DNA of 64,000 bases from an uncultured Lachnospiraceae bacterium (GCA_902788035.1 CADAIL010000022.1:1-64000); one strand, 5' to 3'. Counted from the first letter of the stretch, positions 23,240 through 32,065 are shown. Program-made: numbers and translations. Notes: generated from the letters alone by a model not told the origin.

Positions 23240-24100
23240 TCAATCTTCCGGTTTCTGTCTCAAACGTAGTCCGCAGACAAATCTTCTTTGTATGCCATAA
23301 TCCGCAAGCGGACACACAAAAGGCTGCTCTGAAGAAATTCTGTCTTTACCTTCAGGCGTAAAATGTCCACAGTCATACTTCTCACACATTGTAGTCTCAG
23401 GGTCGTAGGATACGAGTACGAATGTGTGCCATCTCCAGTTGGGGATTCCACTGACTCCGTTATCCTGCATCACAATATCTCCCGGCTTAAGCCGACTCTG
23501 ATCTGTCACGAGCTCAAATCCATGTGTAGTAAGATATGCGACTTCCTTGCCGACGTTCATTCCCTTTTCCGGCTGATCAGTCATCCCCAGATTCCATAAA
23601 GCCCGGGCTATCAGTCTGTCACAGCTGATAATACCGTCCTCACAGGGCGGCGTCGTCTGGGAATCGCCGTAGACGTATCCGTTATCATGGGCAATCTGAT
23701 AAACTGCCGCCACCTCCGCCAGAAATTCTTCTGTCGTAAAGTCTGCATACTCAAGTACGGTCTGATCAGCGCTCTGCTCCGCTATGTCGATTACAGCCTG
23801 AAGCGTCTCTGCGTCTGTGACCAGTCCCCCTTCCTGCTCTGCAGCAACGGCGACCGAACCCGTTTCAGGAATAGCATGAACCCCATCCGCAGCGGTGCCC
23901 GAATCCGATTCAGGGGATGCGGGCGGTTCTGACGTTATATCCGCATCACTGCCGGTATCTGTTTCCCCTCTGTCATTCCGGGCAGCTGCACTTTCCGTAA
24001 TTCCACTCTGATTACTGCCTGCGCCGCATCCTGTGACGAAAAACAGGGTGCATATACAGATGAGCGCAGCCAGTCTGAATCCTATACTACAATACTTCAC
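23240..24100 (-). CDS. Lipoprotein with NlpC/CHAP-like cysteine peptidase domain
   Basis: The GTG start at 24100 follows GGAGGGGGAAG. A signal peptide ends in the lipobox VTGC (Cys about residue 25). A long Ser/Asp/Glu-rich linker leads to a domain from about residue 115 with a cysteine in IISCDRLIARALWNLG and a histidine in WRWHTFVLVSYD, the Cys-His arrangement of NlpC/P60 or CHAP amidases. It is therefore likely an outer-face enzyme that cuts peptidoglycan, possibly opening the wall for the secretion apparatus. It has its own terminator and lies between operons of the locus. The substrate bond is not predictable. Confidence 0.75.
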   Translation of the reverse strand: MKYCSIGFRLAALICICTLFFVTGCGAGSNQSGITESAAARNDRGETDTGSDADITSEPPASPESDSGTAADGVHAIPETGSVAVAAEQEGGLVTDAETLQAVIDIAEQSADQTVLEYADFTTEEFLAEVAAVYQIAHDNGYVYGDSQTTPPCEDGIISCDRLIARALWNLGMTDQPEKGMNVGKEVAYLTTHGFELVTDQSRLKPGDIVMQDNGVSGIPNWRWHTFVLVSYDPETTMCEKYDCGHFTPEGKDRISSEQPFVCPLADYGIQRRFVCGLRLRQKPED

Positions 24101-24314
24101 TTTTCTTTCTTCCCCCTCCGAATTCTTTTTTCATTTGCACAGCATTATATACTATGGCTTGTTACTTCATATGCAGCTTATGAAACAGACGCATTATATA
24201 CCGACCAATTCTGATTCAAAGAGAGGTCTCCGGTATAACTGTGAAATTTCCACTCTCCGTTTTCATTTTTCCGCAGTTTTTACACCTCATCATTTTCTCC
24301 CCGTATGCAGAGGT

Positions 24315-25553
24315 CTACTTACTGATATAACAGTCCACAAGTCTGATATTATATCTGCCGCTGATCTGCAGCCTGAATTGCGGCGCATTCTCAAGACTCA
24401 CTTCAAAGTGCTGAATACTTGTGCCTTTGGTTACCGGCTCAGATTTATAGAGTTCCCTCAGCCAGGTACCTTCATAGACTGCGACTACCGGTGTCACAGT
24501 GTCTACACCTCCCGGTTCCGCATTCATAATGACCGTGCCGGTGAGTTTTTTAAAACCGCAGTCCGAGATATCATATTCGACCCAGTTGTCCTGATCTTCA
24601 TGTGTTCCGCAATACCCGGTACCGTAAATATTCCCGCTCTCATCACGTATTGTTGTCGTAATGTACCGGAGTCCGCCTTCGGCGCTGGAACCGTTCCAAT
24701 ACTCTAAATATGAGAGCGGCACACGGTCGAGATCCTGCTTATTGGAATAAGGCACCATTGTTGAATACTGCTCATATCCTTCATCATTGTGGAGCACCGG
24801 GTCAACAACACGGATATCTCCCCAGCCGCAGATGCCGATCTTCAGTTTCTCAACGCCTCTCACGTCCAAAGTGACATCTTCCGGCTTGAATCCGCTGCGT
24901 ACGATTTTCGATTTATATACCTGCGACCCGTCCGCATAAACCCGCACGTAGGTATCCGGATGATAATCCGTCCGTCTTTCATAGTTTAATACAACGCGGA
25001 AACTGAAATACTTATACTGATCTCCGATCAAGTACTCCGTAGTATTCTCAACGCTGCTTCGCGTTCCGCCAAGCCCGGAGTCATACTTGTTGTTATAGTT
25101 ATCATGTACATCCGTGTGTATGACCAGCTCATCTCCGGTCGTCTCTCCTCCGAAGGACGTCAGCAGAAGCGCAGGTGCTGTATATTCGTGTTCATCTACC
25201 CCGGTAGATGTTTCAGACGGCGTTGAATTCTCAGGCGTTGGTGTGGGTGGTGTTGGTGGTTTGACTGTAATTTTATAAATAAGCCAGCCGACCGCCGAGA
25301 CGACAAGAATGCAGCAGACTGCGAGAATAGCAGCTACAAGATACTTGGGGCGCGGATCGGGCTTAACGGGTACAACCGGAATAATAGGCGTATCCGAGTC
25401 CGTTGGATCATCCGGCACAACATGCCAGGGCTCATCATCAGACCCCATAGGAACTTCCGGAAGATCCTCCCCGCAGACCGAGCATTGTCTATTAGTAATC
25501 GAATTCCAGGCGCTGCAATATGGACAGTAGCGCCCTTGCATATTCTCTTTCAT
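24315..25553 (-). CDS. Zinc-ribbon membrane protein with NPCBM-like glycan-binding domain
   Basis: The 412-residue protein begins with a zinc ribbon (YCPYCSAW ... CSVCGEDL, residues 8-30), then a membrane segment (about 70-92), a Thr-Pro linker, and an outer domain (about 115-270) that resembles NPCBM/galactose-binding folds (LLTSFGG, YKYFSFRVVLNY, VRVYADGSQVYKS, GVEKLKIGI). The last third may be a second similar beta-sandwich. It likely connects a cytosolic ribbon with wall or surface glycans. It follows the kinase gene by 29 bases and so belongs to the PP2C-kinase unit. Confidence 0.82.
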   Translation of the reverse strand: MKENMQGRYCPYCSAWNSITNRQCSVCGEDLPEVPMGSDDEPWHVVPDDPTDSDTPIIPVVPVKPDPRPKYLVAAILAVCCILVVSAVGWLIYKITVKPPTPPTPTPENSTPSETSTGVDEHEYTAPALLLTSFGGETTGDELVIHTDVHDNYNNKYDSGLGGTRSSVENTTEYLIGDQYKYFSFRVVLNYERRTDYHPDTYVRVYADGSQVYKSKIVRSGFKPEDVTLDVRGVEKLKIGICGWGDIRVVDPVLHNDEGYEQYSTMVPYSNKQDLDRVPLSYLEYWNGSSAEGGLRYITTTIRDESGNIYGTGYCGTHEDQDNWVEYDISDCGFKKLTGTVIMNAEPGGVDTVTPVVAVYEGTWLRELYKSEPVTKGTSIQHFEVSLENAPQFRLQISGRYNIRLVDCYISK

Positions 25554-25582
25554 AATAGCTTCCCCCTCATAAACAAATCATT

Positions 25583-26731
25583 TCATTGCGGTCCCAGGAC
25601 CGATACCCAATCGTCCGATGCAAGGAACCAGATACTGTCCTCAAGGACAATACCATGTCTCTCACTTTCCTTAATACTGCCGCTGCTTTTTCCCGACATG
25701 TTTCCTGATCCGAAATCATCGCGTCTCTGCAGGAAAACTCCTCGTCTTGTCGAACCTGTCGGCACCGGTGCGGAAGTTTTCGATACCCCTCTCTCTATTA
25801 TGAACAGGGAGACACCTGCCATGATCAGAAGACCTCCGATGATAAAAATCGGAACATCAGGGATGCGGGAAATTGTCTCATACAATACCAGCGCAAGGCC
25901 AATAACTGCAATTGCAGCGCTTAGGACTATAAAACCAATTCCGGATTCTTTAGAATGATTCAACGTGTCAATCGCAGCCGCAAACTCGACCGCATTTTGA
26001 TAGCGTTCACCCGGTCTTGTCATCGTGCATTTGGCAATTATATTCTCCATCCCTGCAGATATATTGGGATTAATTTTTCGGACCATCGGAAATTCCTGTA
26101 ATGCATCCGTCGGATTCTTTCCGCTGACAAGATAGAACAGTGTTGCGCCCAGCGAATAAATATCCGTCCTTGCGTCTGTCTGACCCATTCCGCCGTACTG
26201 CTCGGGCGCCGCATAACCTTTTGTTCCAAGGCCCCGGGTGTCCTGCAATTTTCCGGTCTTAAACTCCCTTGCAATTCCGAAATCCAGTAGGGCAATCCTT
26301 CCGTCCGGTCGCAGCATGATATTGGACGGCTTAATATCTCTGTGAATAATAGCCTTTTTCCGGGTGTGAATGTATGACAGTATCTGACACATCTGCCTTG
26401 CCCATCCCGCAGCAGCCGTCTCGTTGCATGCTCCCCGCTTTTCTATCAGATCTGCCAGTGTTATTCCCTGGATGAGCTCCATCACAATGATAAAGTGCCC
26501 ATTCCACTCAAAAGCCTCATAGAACCGGGGTACTCCCCAGTGATGAATTTGAGACAAAATACCGGCTTCTTCCTTCAAAGATTCAATAGAATCCTCGTCG
26601 GTTCTGGCTTCTTTTAAGCAGACAAGTTTGCCGCTCCGGTCCCTGGCCTGATAAATACTTCCCATACCGCCCGAACCGATTTCCCGTTCGACCCGGTATT
26701 TATTAAGTACAACTGTACCGATCTCCAACAT
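25583..26731 (-). CDS. Membrane Ser/Thr protein kinase
   Basis: The start is set at the ATG at 26731 (MLEIGTVVLNKYRVEREIG) behind GAGGAACTT; five upstream codons lack a ribosome site. All catalytic motifs are standard: GSGGMGSIY, the lysine in CLKEA, HRDIKPSN, DFGIARE and APEQ. Two hydrophobic segments follow (about 270-290 and 300-322), then a basic and Ser-rich cytosolic tail of about 60 residues. There is no PASTA domain, so it is not a PrkC/PknB-type wall sensor. It starts 12 bases after the PP2C stop; kinase and phosphatase form a pair likely to set the phosphorylation read by the FHA domains of EssC and the ABC transporter. Confidence 0.93.
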   Translation of the reverse strand: MLEIGTVVLNKYRVEREIGSGGMGSIYQARDRSGKLVCLKEARTDEDSIESLKEEAGILSQIHHWGVPRFYEAFEWNGHFIIVMELIQGITLADLIEKRGACNETAAAGWARQMCQILSYIHTRKKAIIHRDIKPSNIMLRPDGRIALLDFGIAREFKTGKLQDTRGLGTKGYAAPEQYGGMGQTDARTDIYSLGATLFYLVSGKNPTDALQEFPMVRKINPNISAGMENIIAKCTMTRPGERYQNAVEFAAAIDTLNHSKESGIGFIVLSAAIAVIGLALVLYETISRIPDVPIFIIGGLLIMAGVSLFIIERGVSKTSAPVPTGSTRRGVFLQRRDDFGSGNMSGKSSGSIKESERHGIVLEDSIWFLASDDWVSVLGPQ

Positions 26732-26742
26732 TTTCAAGTTCC

Positions 26743-27513
26743 TCAATACGCTTTAATCAAAAGCGCCGTAATATTATCCGTCTCTCCCCGTTCTCTATTC
26801 TTTTTAATCAGAGTGTCTATCTGATTTTTCATCTGCATTTTATTCATGCATCGATCCGGCCGCAGCTCCTGCGCAATTTCCTGCACAGTCACCTTATGCC
26901 TGAAACCATCAGAGCACAGAAGAAAGACGGTGTCCCCAACTATCCTGCCTGCATAGAGATCCTGGACACATGATTCATTCATTCCGACAGCCTGCGCAAG
27001 GATTCCCTGACGGTCATCATTTTCTGCCTCAAGCTCAGTCATGTCTCCCCGACGAACCGCCAGAGCGGTCATCGTCTGATCCTCGGTGATCTGCTTGGCC
27101 TGATCGGATGTTATTCGATAAATGCGGCTGTCGCCGACATTAAATATAAAATAGACGTCGTCAATGACAAGAATCGCCGTGGCCGTGGCTCCGACCGTCA
27201 CCCCGCGCATCTTTCCGTATTCGTTCAACCTCTCGTTTATATGGTCAAGCCAGCGCTTCCAGCTGATTCTCAGCATGTCTCTTGTCGCATTTGCCCTTAT
27301 AAGAACAGGCAGCTGTCTGTCGATCCAGTTTTCGAATGATTTCACGACCGAGGCGCTTACAATATCTCCCCGGACTTCTCCTCCCATACCGTCGCTGACA
27401 ATAGCGACGGCAACGTGGTGTCCTTCGATTCGAAGCTGCCTCGCCAGAAGGCTGTCCTGATTCACCTGCTTTCTCGGACCCTTGTCCGTACCGGCAGCAA
27501 TAATTAAATTCAT
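26743..27513 (-). CDS. PP2C-type Ser/Thr protein phosphatase
   Basis: The 256-residue enzyme carries the PP2C metal-binding motifs: KGPRKQVNQDS, VSDGMGG, GDSRIYRI, LLCSDGFRHKV and DNITALLI. It removes phosphate from Ser/Thr using two metal ions and normally opposes the kinase encoded next to it. It is cytosolic, with no membrane segment. The start is preceded by GAGGGTAGGATAT. It is the first gene of a three-gene unit with the kinase and the NPCBM zinc-ribbon protein. Confidence 0.94.
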   Translation of the reverse strand: MNLIIAAGTDKGPRKQVNQDSLLARQLRIEGHHVAVAIVSDGMGGEVRGDIVSASVVKSFENWIDRQLPVLIRANATRDMLRISWKRWLDHINERLNEYGKMRGVTVGATATAILVIDDVYFIFNVGDSRIYRITSDQAKQITEDQTMTALAVRRGDMTELEAENDDRQGILAQAVGMNESCVQDLYAGRIVGDTVFLLCSDGFRHKVTVQEIAQELRPDRCMNKMQMKNQIDTLIKKNRERGETDNITALLIKAY

Positions 27514-27553
27514 ATATCCTACCCTCTATCAGAATTATTATATGAATGTTCTC

Positions 27554-27601
27554 GTGACAAACTCCCACCGCTTTTGCTATCGCTTAGAAGTGGGAGCTTC
27601 A
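27554..27601. mobile_element. Stem-loop resembling an IS200/IS605 (TnpB-type) end, solo
   Basis: CTCCCAC and GTGGGAG (around 27562-27568 and 27590-27596) frame a 21-base loop in the context GACAAACTCCCACC ... TTAGAAGTGGGAGCTTC. This form is common at the right ends of IS605/IS1341-type elements. No tnpB lies nearby, so it may be a scar. It could also act as terminator for the upstream zinc-ribbon gene. Confidence 0.4.
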
Positions 27602-27649
27602 GCAAATGACAAATTTTCCGGACAGACTATCCATAATGGTACGGCTTAA

Positions 27650-28609
27650 TTAATAATAGACCCCATGGTCTTTCTGCCACTGGTTCAACGCATCAAAATT
27701 AGCTCTCTCATAGCTGTTAAAGTAATTTGCCCGAAGTACATCCCACTTATTGGACGGGCAGATCTGCTTCACGCTCTCATACCAGCCTTTGCCTTCAAAT
27801 TTATCCCTGGCGTCCTGAGCCGTTTGGGAGGTGCTTGTGAATTTGAATCCATATCTTGCAAGCAGCTCATTGATGGCCAACTGCGAATAGTAATGCATCA
27901 TATTCGAATCCGAGGATTCCATGACCTGATTCATTCGAGCTGTAGTCAGATATTCACTGCTGCTCTCCGGGAACAGGAAATCCGATGCGTCAGCCTGAAT
28001 GCCTCCGTAAATTGTGATCACGTTCGGAACAACAACCGGCGGAATCGGAGAAGGCGTCGGCGTTGGTAACGGCGTCGGTGTTGGGATCGGAGACGGCGTC
28101 GGTGTCGGAGTTTCTGTTGATGTCGGGATCGGCGTAGGTGTTTCAGTTGGTGGTATCGGTGTTTCTGCGACCGACGAGGGCGGTGTTTCCGTCAGTGTAG
28201 AGGACTGCATCGATGAAGATTCTTCAACCGAGGTCGTAACAGAACTGTCGGTTTTATTTTTTTCTTGGTCTTTTAAATGTTTATATATAAACCACATCGA
28301 AAGAATAATGACAACGCAGGAAACCGTTATGATAATAATCGGGAGTAATCCCGATGGCTTTTCCGGTTTCTGTGGTTCCGGAGGGATTATATAAATATCA
28401 CCATTTTCGGAATTCCCCGGATCGTCACTTCCGTCATTGATTGGTCCGGTATATCTCCACCCGGATCTGCCGCCGATTTCATTTGTCTCCGTAATATCAT
28501 CCTTAATGGTATTACCGGAAGAACCCTTTGTGATATTTGTCCGGCCTCCGCAATATGGGCAAAAGCCTGCATTTTCAGGAATTTCCTGAGAACAATTCGG
28601 GCATTTCAT
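27650..28609 (-). CDS. Zinc-ribbon membrane protein with C-terminal YARHG domain
   Basis: The 319-residue protein has an N-terminal zinc ribbon (MKCPNCSQEIPENAGFCPYC), a transmembrane segment (about 88-108), a long Thr-Pro-rich stalk (about 125-190) and a C-terminal YARHG-like domain (INELLARYGFKFTS ... FEGKGWYESV). YARHG is an extracellular domain often attached to zinc-ribbon and signalling proteins in Firmicutes; its ligand is not known, though a wall ligand is suspected. A TATAAT box lies upstream at 28639-28644. It heads the minus-strand type VII cluster and is divergent from the 28836-29708 gene. Confidence 0.85.
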   Translation of the reverse strand: MKCPNCSQEIPENAGFCPYCGGRTNITKGSSGNTIKDDITETNEIGGRSGWRYTGPINDGSDDPGNSENGDIYIIPPEPQKPEKPSGLLPIIIITVSCVVIILSMWFIYKHLKDQEKNKTDSSVTTSVEESSSMQSSTLTETPPSSVAETPIPPTETPTPIPTSTETPTPTPSPIPTPTPLPTPTPSPIPPVVVPNVITIYGGIQADASDFLFPESSSEYLTTARMNQVMESSDSNMMHYYSQLAINELLARYGFKFTSTSQTAQDARDKFEGKGWYESVKQICPSNKWDVLRANYFNSYERANFDALNQWQKDHGVYY

Positions 28610-28638
28610 AATCTGTCTCCTCCAGCCTTAATGCGATT

Positions 28639-28667
28639 ATTATACATCTTAACAATTAGCATGAAAA
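28639..28667 (-). promoter_or_regulatory. Promoter of YARHG zinc-ribbon gene
   Basis: TTTTCA (28667-28662) and TATAAT (28644-28639) are 17 bases apart on the minus strand, about 30 bases before the start codon. Confidence 0.5.
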
Positions 28668-28835
28668 GAGCGGATTATCCTGTGGATTTCCGCTTTATGA
28701 CACGTTTTTCCTTCTTTTATACTATAAGTACGGGATTTGTTTCACTTCTACTTGTTTTATGGTAATATTACTTTTACCATGCTCATTCATCATTATATGA
28801 AAGGAAGTTCTGATCCCTCAGAACGATAAATCAAA

Positions 28836-29708
28836 ATGCAGGTTACATGTAAAGTTTGCGGTGAAAGCATTGATGATTCATGTCAGTTCTGTCCCTATTG
28901 CGGAGTTGCCCATGAACAGGTCGGAAGCGAATGGAACAATGTCCCTACCCCGCCGATTAAAATAGATGGCACCGACCGGGATGCCCGCAGATCAGTAAAC
29001 ATCCCTCTCATCGTAGGTACGGTCGTAATTTCGTTTACTGTCATACTCGGAAGTATTTTCTGGATCATCAGACAAAAAAACTCGCAGGTCATCCCGGTTC
29101 CGGATCCTTCCCCTGCGTCGGATACTGTTTCTCCGACAGAATCTGACTCGGATGCTCTTTCCGGAACGTTAACTCCGTCAGGCGAAGTTTCTTCAACAAC
29201 AGGCAGCGCCACAGCGCTGACAGCCGAAGTCTCACTGACAATGCCCGATGATATTGATAACTATCACAAAGTCTCTTTTACATCGGGGGACTCATCATCT
29301 GTGCTCGAAAGAGTAAATGATCTTTATCATTACGAGCCCAGCCGTGCCTTTGATAACGATCCGATAACCTCCTGGCAGGAAGGCAATAAAAAGACAGACG
29401 GTCAGGGCGAATGGCTTGAACTACATATGAATGAACGCAAGCCTATCAAGTATATCACCCTATGTCTCGGCAACTGGAGAGATGCTGCGCGTTATGCGAG
29501 CAATAACCGACCGACGGAGCTGAATATCAAGCTTAGCGGGAAGATCTTTGCGGTAAAGTTCGAAGATGTGATGAAACCCCATTATGTCACTTTTTCAAAA
29601 CCTGTCGAAGCCGACTCTATACGATTCACAATTGCTGAGGTCGTGGTCGGGACCAACGGAGATCATGATTGCTGTATTTCAGAAGTTTATGCCTATAGTG
29701 CTGAATAA
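28836..29708 (+). CDS. Zinc-ribbon membrane protein with discoidin-like glycan-binding domain
   Basis: The 290-residue protein has an N-terminal zinc ribbon (CKVCGESI ... FCPYCGVA), a membrane segment (about 52-76), a Ser/Thr-rich linker and a C-terminal F5/8-type (discoidin-like) domain (YHYEPSRAFDNDPITSWQEG ... WLELHMNERKPIKYITLCLG ... ISEVYAYSAE). It is built like the two minus-strand zinc-ribbon proteins but is divergent. The ribosome site AAGGAAG is separated from the ATG by the stem-loop GTTCTGA/TCAGAAC (28807-28824), which would bring the two together when folded or hide the site. It is probably a surface-glycan-binding protein of the same system. Confidence 0.82.
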   Translation: MQVTCKVCGESIDDSCQFCPYCGVAHEQVGSEWNNVPTPPIKIDGTDRDARRSVNIPLIVGTVVISFTVILGSIFWIIRQKNSQVIPVPDPSPASDTVSPTESDSDALSGTLTPSGEVSSTTGSATALTAEVSLTMPDDIDNYHKVSFTSGDSSSVLERVNDLYHYEPSRAFDNDPITSWQEGNKKTDGQGEWLELHMNERKPIKYITLCLGNWRDAARYASNNRPTELNIKLSGKIFAVKFEDVMKPHYVTFSKPVEADSIRFTIAEVVVGTNGDHDCCISEVYAYSAE

Positions 29709-29740
29709 TTATAGGCCAAGGCTGGTAGCAACTCAATGTG

Positions 29741-29826
29741 TAAATCGCGATCTCTGATCGCGCGCGAGCTGCGCAGCGCACTTGTGCGTTTTCCTCTGCG
29801 CAGCTCTGCGATCCGCCGTAGGCTCA
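29741..29826. repeat. Dispersed palindromic repeat, copy A
   Basis: About 86 bases rich in GATC/CGCG and GCGCAGC palindromes, nearly identical to 62,692-62,778 and partly to 34,056-34,107. It can fold into strong stem-loops. It ends inside the small zinc-ribbon gene 29,824-29,991 and supplies that gene's stop codon. Confidence 0.8.
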
Positions 29827-29991
29827 TTCTCCATATACACTGCAATAGTATTCATCGTTACGCAATTCATTGCCGCAATATATGCATACTCGTTTACCGG
29901 CTGCACCATCGGTGATTATTTCCGTTCCGCATTGTGAACAGAACAGGACATCGTCCTGCAGACTTTTCCCACACTTTGGACATTGTTTCAT
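29824..29991 (-). CDS. Small double zinc-ribbon protein (55 aa), possibly truncated
   Basis: Behind a clear GGAGGAAAC site, the ATG at 29991 opens a 55-codon frame with MKQCPKCGKSLQDDVLFCSQ, CGTEIITD and then CIYCGNELRNDEYYCSVYGE. The first ribbon is complete; the second lacks its last cysteine (C-S-V-Y instead of C-x-x-C) and the frame ends in the dispersed repeat, which probably cut off the original C-terminus. Other zinc-ribbon proteins of the locus continue into a membrane segment, so this may be a truncated relative. Confidence 0.65.
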   Translation of the reverse strand: MKQCPKCGKSLQDDVLFCSQCGTEIITDGAAGKRVCIYCGNELRNDEYYCSVYGE

Positions 29992-30015
29992 CGTTTCCTC
30001 CCGAGCATATTAAAT

Positions 30016-31116
30016 TCATGTCAGCTTCTCAAAATGCTGGTAGTCTTTGGGATTACTCCAGTTCCCTCCCCATGAGAACCCATGGGCGGTAAATATCCTG
30101 TATGCGTCATCCGCTTCCGTAATCACGTGGGGGATAGATGGATCCCTGTTCAAAAGATAGGGTTCCGCATTTGTATGATAGTATTCAAGGCTCCCGTCCG
30201 GCCTTATGATATAAAACGGATTTTCCAGCGGGTTTATATCGATTGCTCTGCCATATGCATGATTGGAAAGATTCTCGGCATCCGTCGCGCGGCGGTAGCA
30301 GAAGCAGGATGTATTGTCCACCTCGATCGATGCCTCATCCGACTCAACACCGTCACCGGTCCAGTAGTTATCGATGAGATGCATGGAACATATCTGATAA
30401 CGGCAGTAAAAGAGTTCCGTAAAAATATCAATCATGTCCTGCGCGAGGGCGGCATTACAAATGAGTTCTCCGACCTGAATATTCCCATCAAAGTTGAAAT
30501 GGAGAAGCTTCAGGTACCGAAGGTCAGATAGACCGATATTGTCATTGACCTGATACGATTTTCCTATGATCCGGTTATAGACCGCGTCGCCCTCATATAT
30601 CTCATACACGGCGAAATACTCATTGATTCTGTTCCAGTCAACAGAGTCTTCCATAAGTATACTGCCCGCAGTCAGACTGAGTACGGTAGATGGCGCAAGA
30701 ATGCTCCCGCCGGCATTTGCCTCATCAGACGGATTGCTTTCCGGAAATTCTGCGTCTGGCTCTCTTTCCGGTTCGACTGTCTCCTGTGAAGATTCCATCG
30801 TCGTTACCGATTCATTTTCTGCTGTAGTCTCAGAGTCAACCGATTCGGTTCCCCCGGATTCACCTGCGGTGACAGTTGGCTCTGCGGGCTCAGCGTCAGA
30901 ACTGTCCGTTTCGACAGCTGTACTCTCCGACATATCAGATATATTCAAAGATTCAGCAGGCACAGACTCCAAATCAACGGTGTTCTCCACTACAGACGGC
31001 AGCCCACTCACTGCCCCGCACCCGGATAGCAGACCGCAGCTCAAAAAAAATGTTAGCACTATGTACTTAATATCCGTCTTTCGCAACACCGACAAGACCT
31101 TTTCCCCTTTCGCCAT
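30016..31116 (-). CDS. Lipoprotein M15-type peptidase (D,D-carboxypeptidase/endopeptidase-like)
   Basis: The start is taken at 31116 (MAKGEKVLSVLRK); 21 upstream codons have no ribosome site. The signal peptide ends in the lipobox LLSGC. A Ser/Glu/Asp-rich linker leads to the peptidase domain in the C-terminal 200 residues, with zinc ligands in SNHAYGRAIDINP and the final KDYQHFEKL. This pattern fits the peptidase M15 VanY/L-Ala-D-Glu endopeptidase-like group, which trims peptidoglycan stem peptides. The domain composition (lipobox, acidic linker, hydrolase) matches the 23240-24100 lipoprotein. It lies at the upstream border of the secretion locus. Confidence 0.85.
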   Translation of the reverse strand: MAKGEKVLSVLRKTDIKYIVLTFFLSCGLLSGCGAVSGLPSVVENTVDLESVPAESLNISDMSESTAVETDSSDAEPAEPTVTAGESGGTESVDSETTAENESVTTMESSQETVEPEREPDAEFPESNPSDEANAGGSILAPSTVLSLTAGSILMEDSVDWNRINEYFAVYEIYEGDAVYNRIIGKSYQVNDNIGLSDLRYLKLLHFNFDGNIQVGELICNAALAQDMIDIFTELFYCRYQICSMHLIDNYWTGDGVESDEASIEVDNTSCFCYRRATDAENLSNHAYGRAIDINPLENPFYIIRPDGSLEYYHTNAEPYLLNRDPSIPHVITEADDAYRIFTAHGFSWGGNWSNPKDYQHFEKLT

Positions 31117-31281
31117 CTTTATCCTGTCATATTTCCGGTCTATGCATCCGGCAAATGATTGGCAGTTACATTGTAGCATATTGGATTCAGTGTGTCGCAG
31201 AAATCTTTACGCAAACGTCAAACCGGCTCGCATATGACACTTTTTCATCCGACCAAAGACTGCCGATCCACTATACAGATC

Positions 31282-31316
31282 AAAAAAGGAGAAGCAGGAT
31301 TTATCCCGCTTCTCCC
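31282..31316 (-). terminator. Rho-independent terminator of rubrerythrin gene
   Basis: The stem GGAGAAGC..GGA/TCCCGCTTCTCC (31288-31315) is followed by six T on the minus strand, just downstream of the 31344 stop. Confidence 0.85.
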
Positions 31317-31343
31317 AAAAATCAAGAATCATTGACCAATATA

Positions 31344-31886
31344 TTATCCGAAATATCTCTCCAGCAGACCCTTGAAAGCTTTGCCGTGTCTTGCCTCGTC
31401 GCGTGCCATCTCATGGACTGTGTCATGGATTGCATCGAGGTTCAGAGCCTTAGCTCTCTTAGCCAGGTCTGTCTTGCCTGCTGTTGCGCCGTTCTCGGCA
31501 TCAACGCGAAGCTGAAGGTTCTTCTTTGTGCTGTCTGTCACGACTTCGCCGAGAAGCTCTGCAAATTTTGCTGCATGCTCTGCCTCTTCATAAGCAGCCT
31601 TCTCCCAGTACAGACCGATTTCCGGATATCCTTCACGGAAAGCAACTCTTGCCATAGCAAGATACATACCTACCTCAGAGCACTCGCCTTCGAAGTTAGC
31701 GCGAAGGTCAGCCTTGATGTCTTCCGGAACGTCAGAAGCAACACCGACAACATGCTCAGATGCCCATGTCATCTCTTCGCTCTGCTTTACGAACTTCTCA
31801 GCCGGAACCTTGCATACCGGGCATCTTTCCGGAGGTGTGTCACCTTCATGTACATAACCGCATACTGAACATACCCATTTTGCCAT
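31344..31886 (-). CDS. Reverse rubrerythrin (N-terminal rubredoxin, C-terminal diiron domain)
   Basis: Beginning at [15 protein letters not shown] (AAGGAG upstream), the 180-residue protein has a rubredoxin domain first (CSVCGY ... CPVCK) and a ferritin-like diiron domain after it ([39 protein letters not shown]). In classical rubrerythrin the order is opposite; this order is the reverse rubrerythrin of clostridia, an NADH-linked peroxidase/oxygen reductase active under oxidative stress. It is a single-gene unit with its own terminator. The promoter TTGTCT-17-TATTGT lies upstream. Confidence 0.93.
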   Translation of the reverse strand: MAKWVCSVCGYVHEGDTPPERCPVCKVPAEKFVKQSEEMTWASEHVVGVASDVPEDIKADLRANFEGECSEVGMYLAMARVAFREGYPEIGLYWEKAAYEEAEHAAKFAELLGEVVTDSTKKNLQLRVDAENGATAGKTDLAKRAKALNLDAIHDTVHEMARDEARHGKAFKGLLERYFG

Positions 31887-32065
31887 AGTTTTTTCTCCTT
31901 TTTTCTGTTTTTTAATGTCAACCCCTCCCAGCATCTGGGCGGGATCTTGACTATCTTCGCTTTTCTAAACAATAGCACATTAATCATCAATAGACAACGC
32001 TAACTGAGATTAGGTCTTAAAATTATTCCGACTTCTTGCCTCAGTTCAGACAGGCTGATCTTATG

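Noticed and set aside
1..31000. LXG or other polymorphic toxin and immunity pair in the type VII locus
   Set aside because: No LXG domain or toxin/immunity pair was found. The only candidates are the decayed YD-repeat and HELTH fragments.
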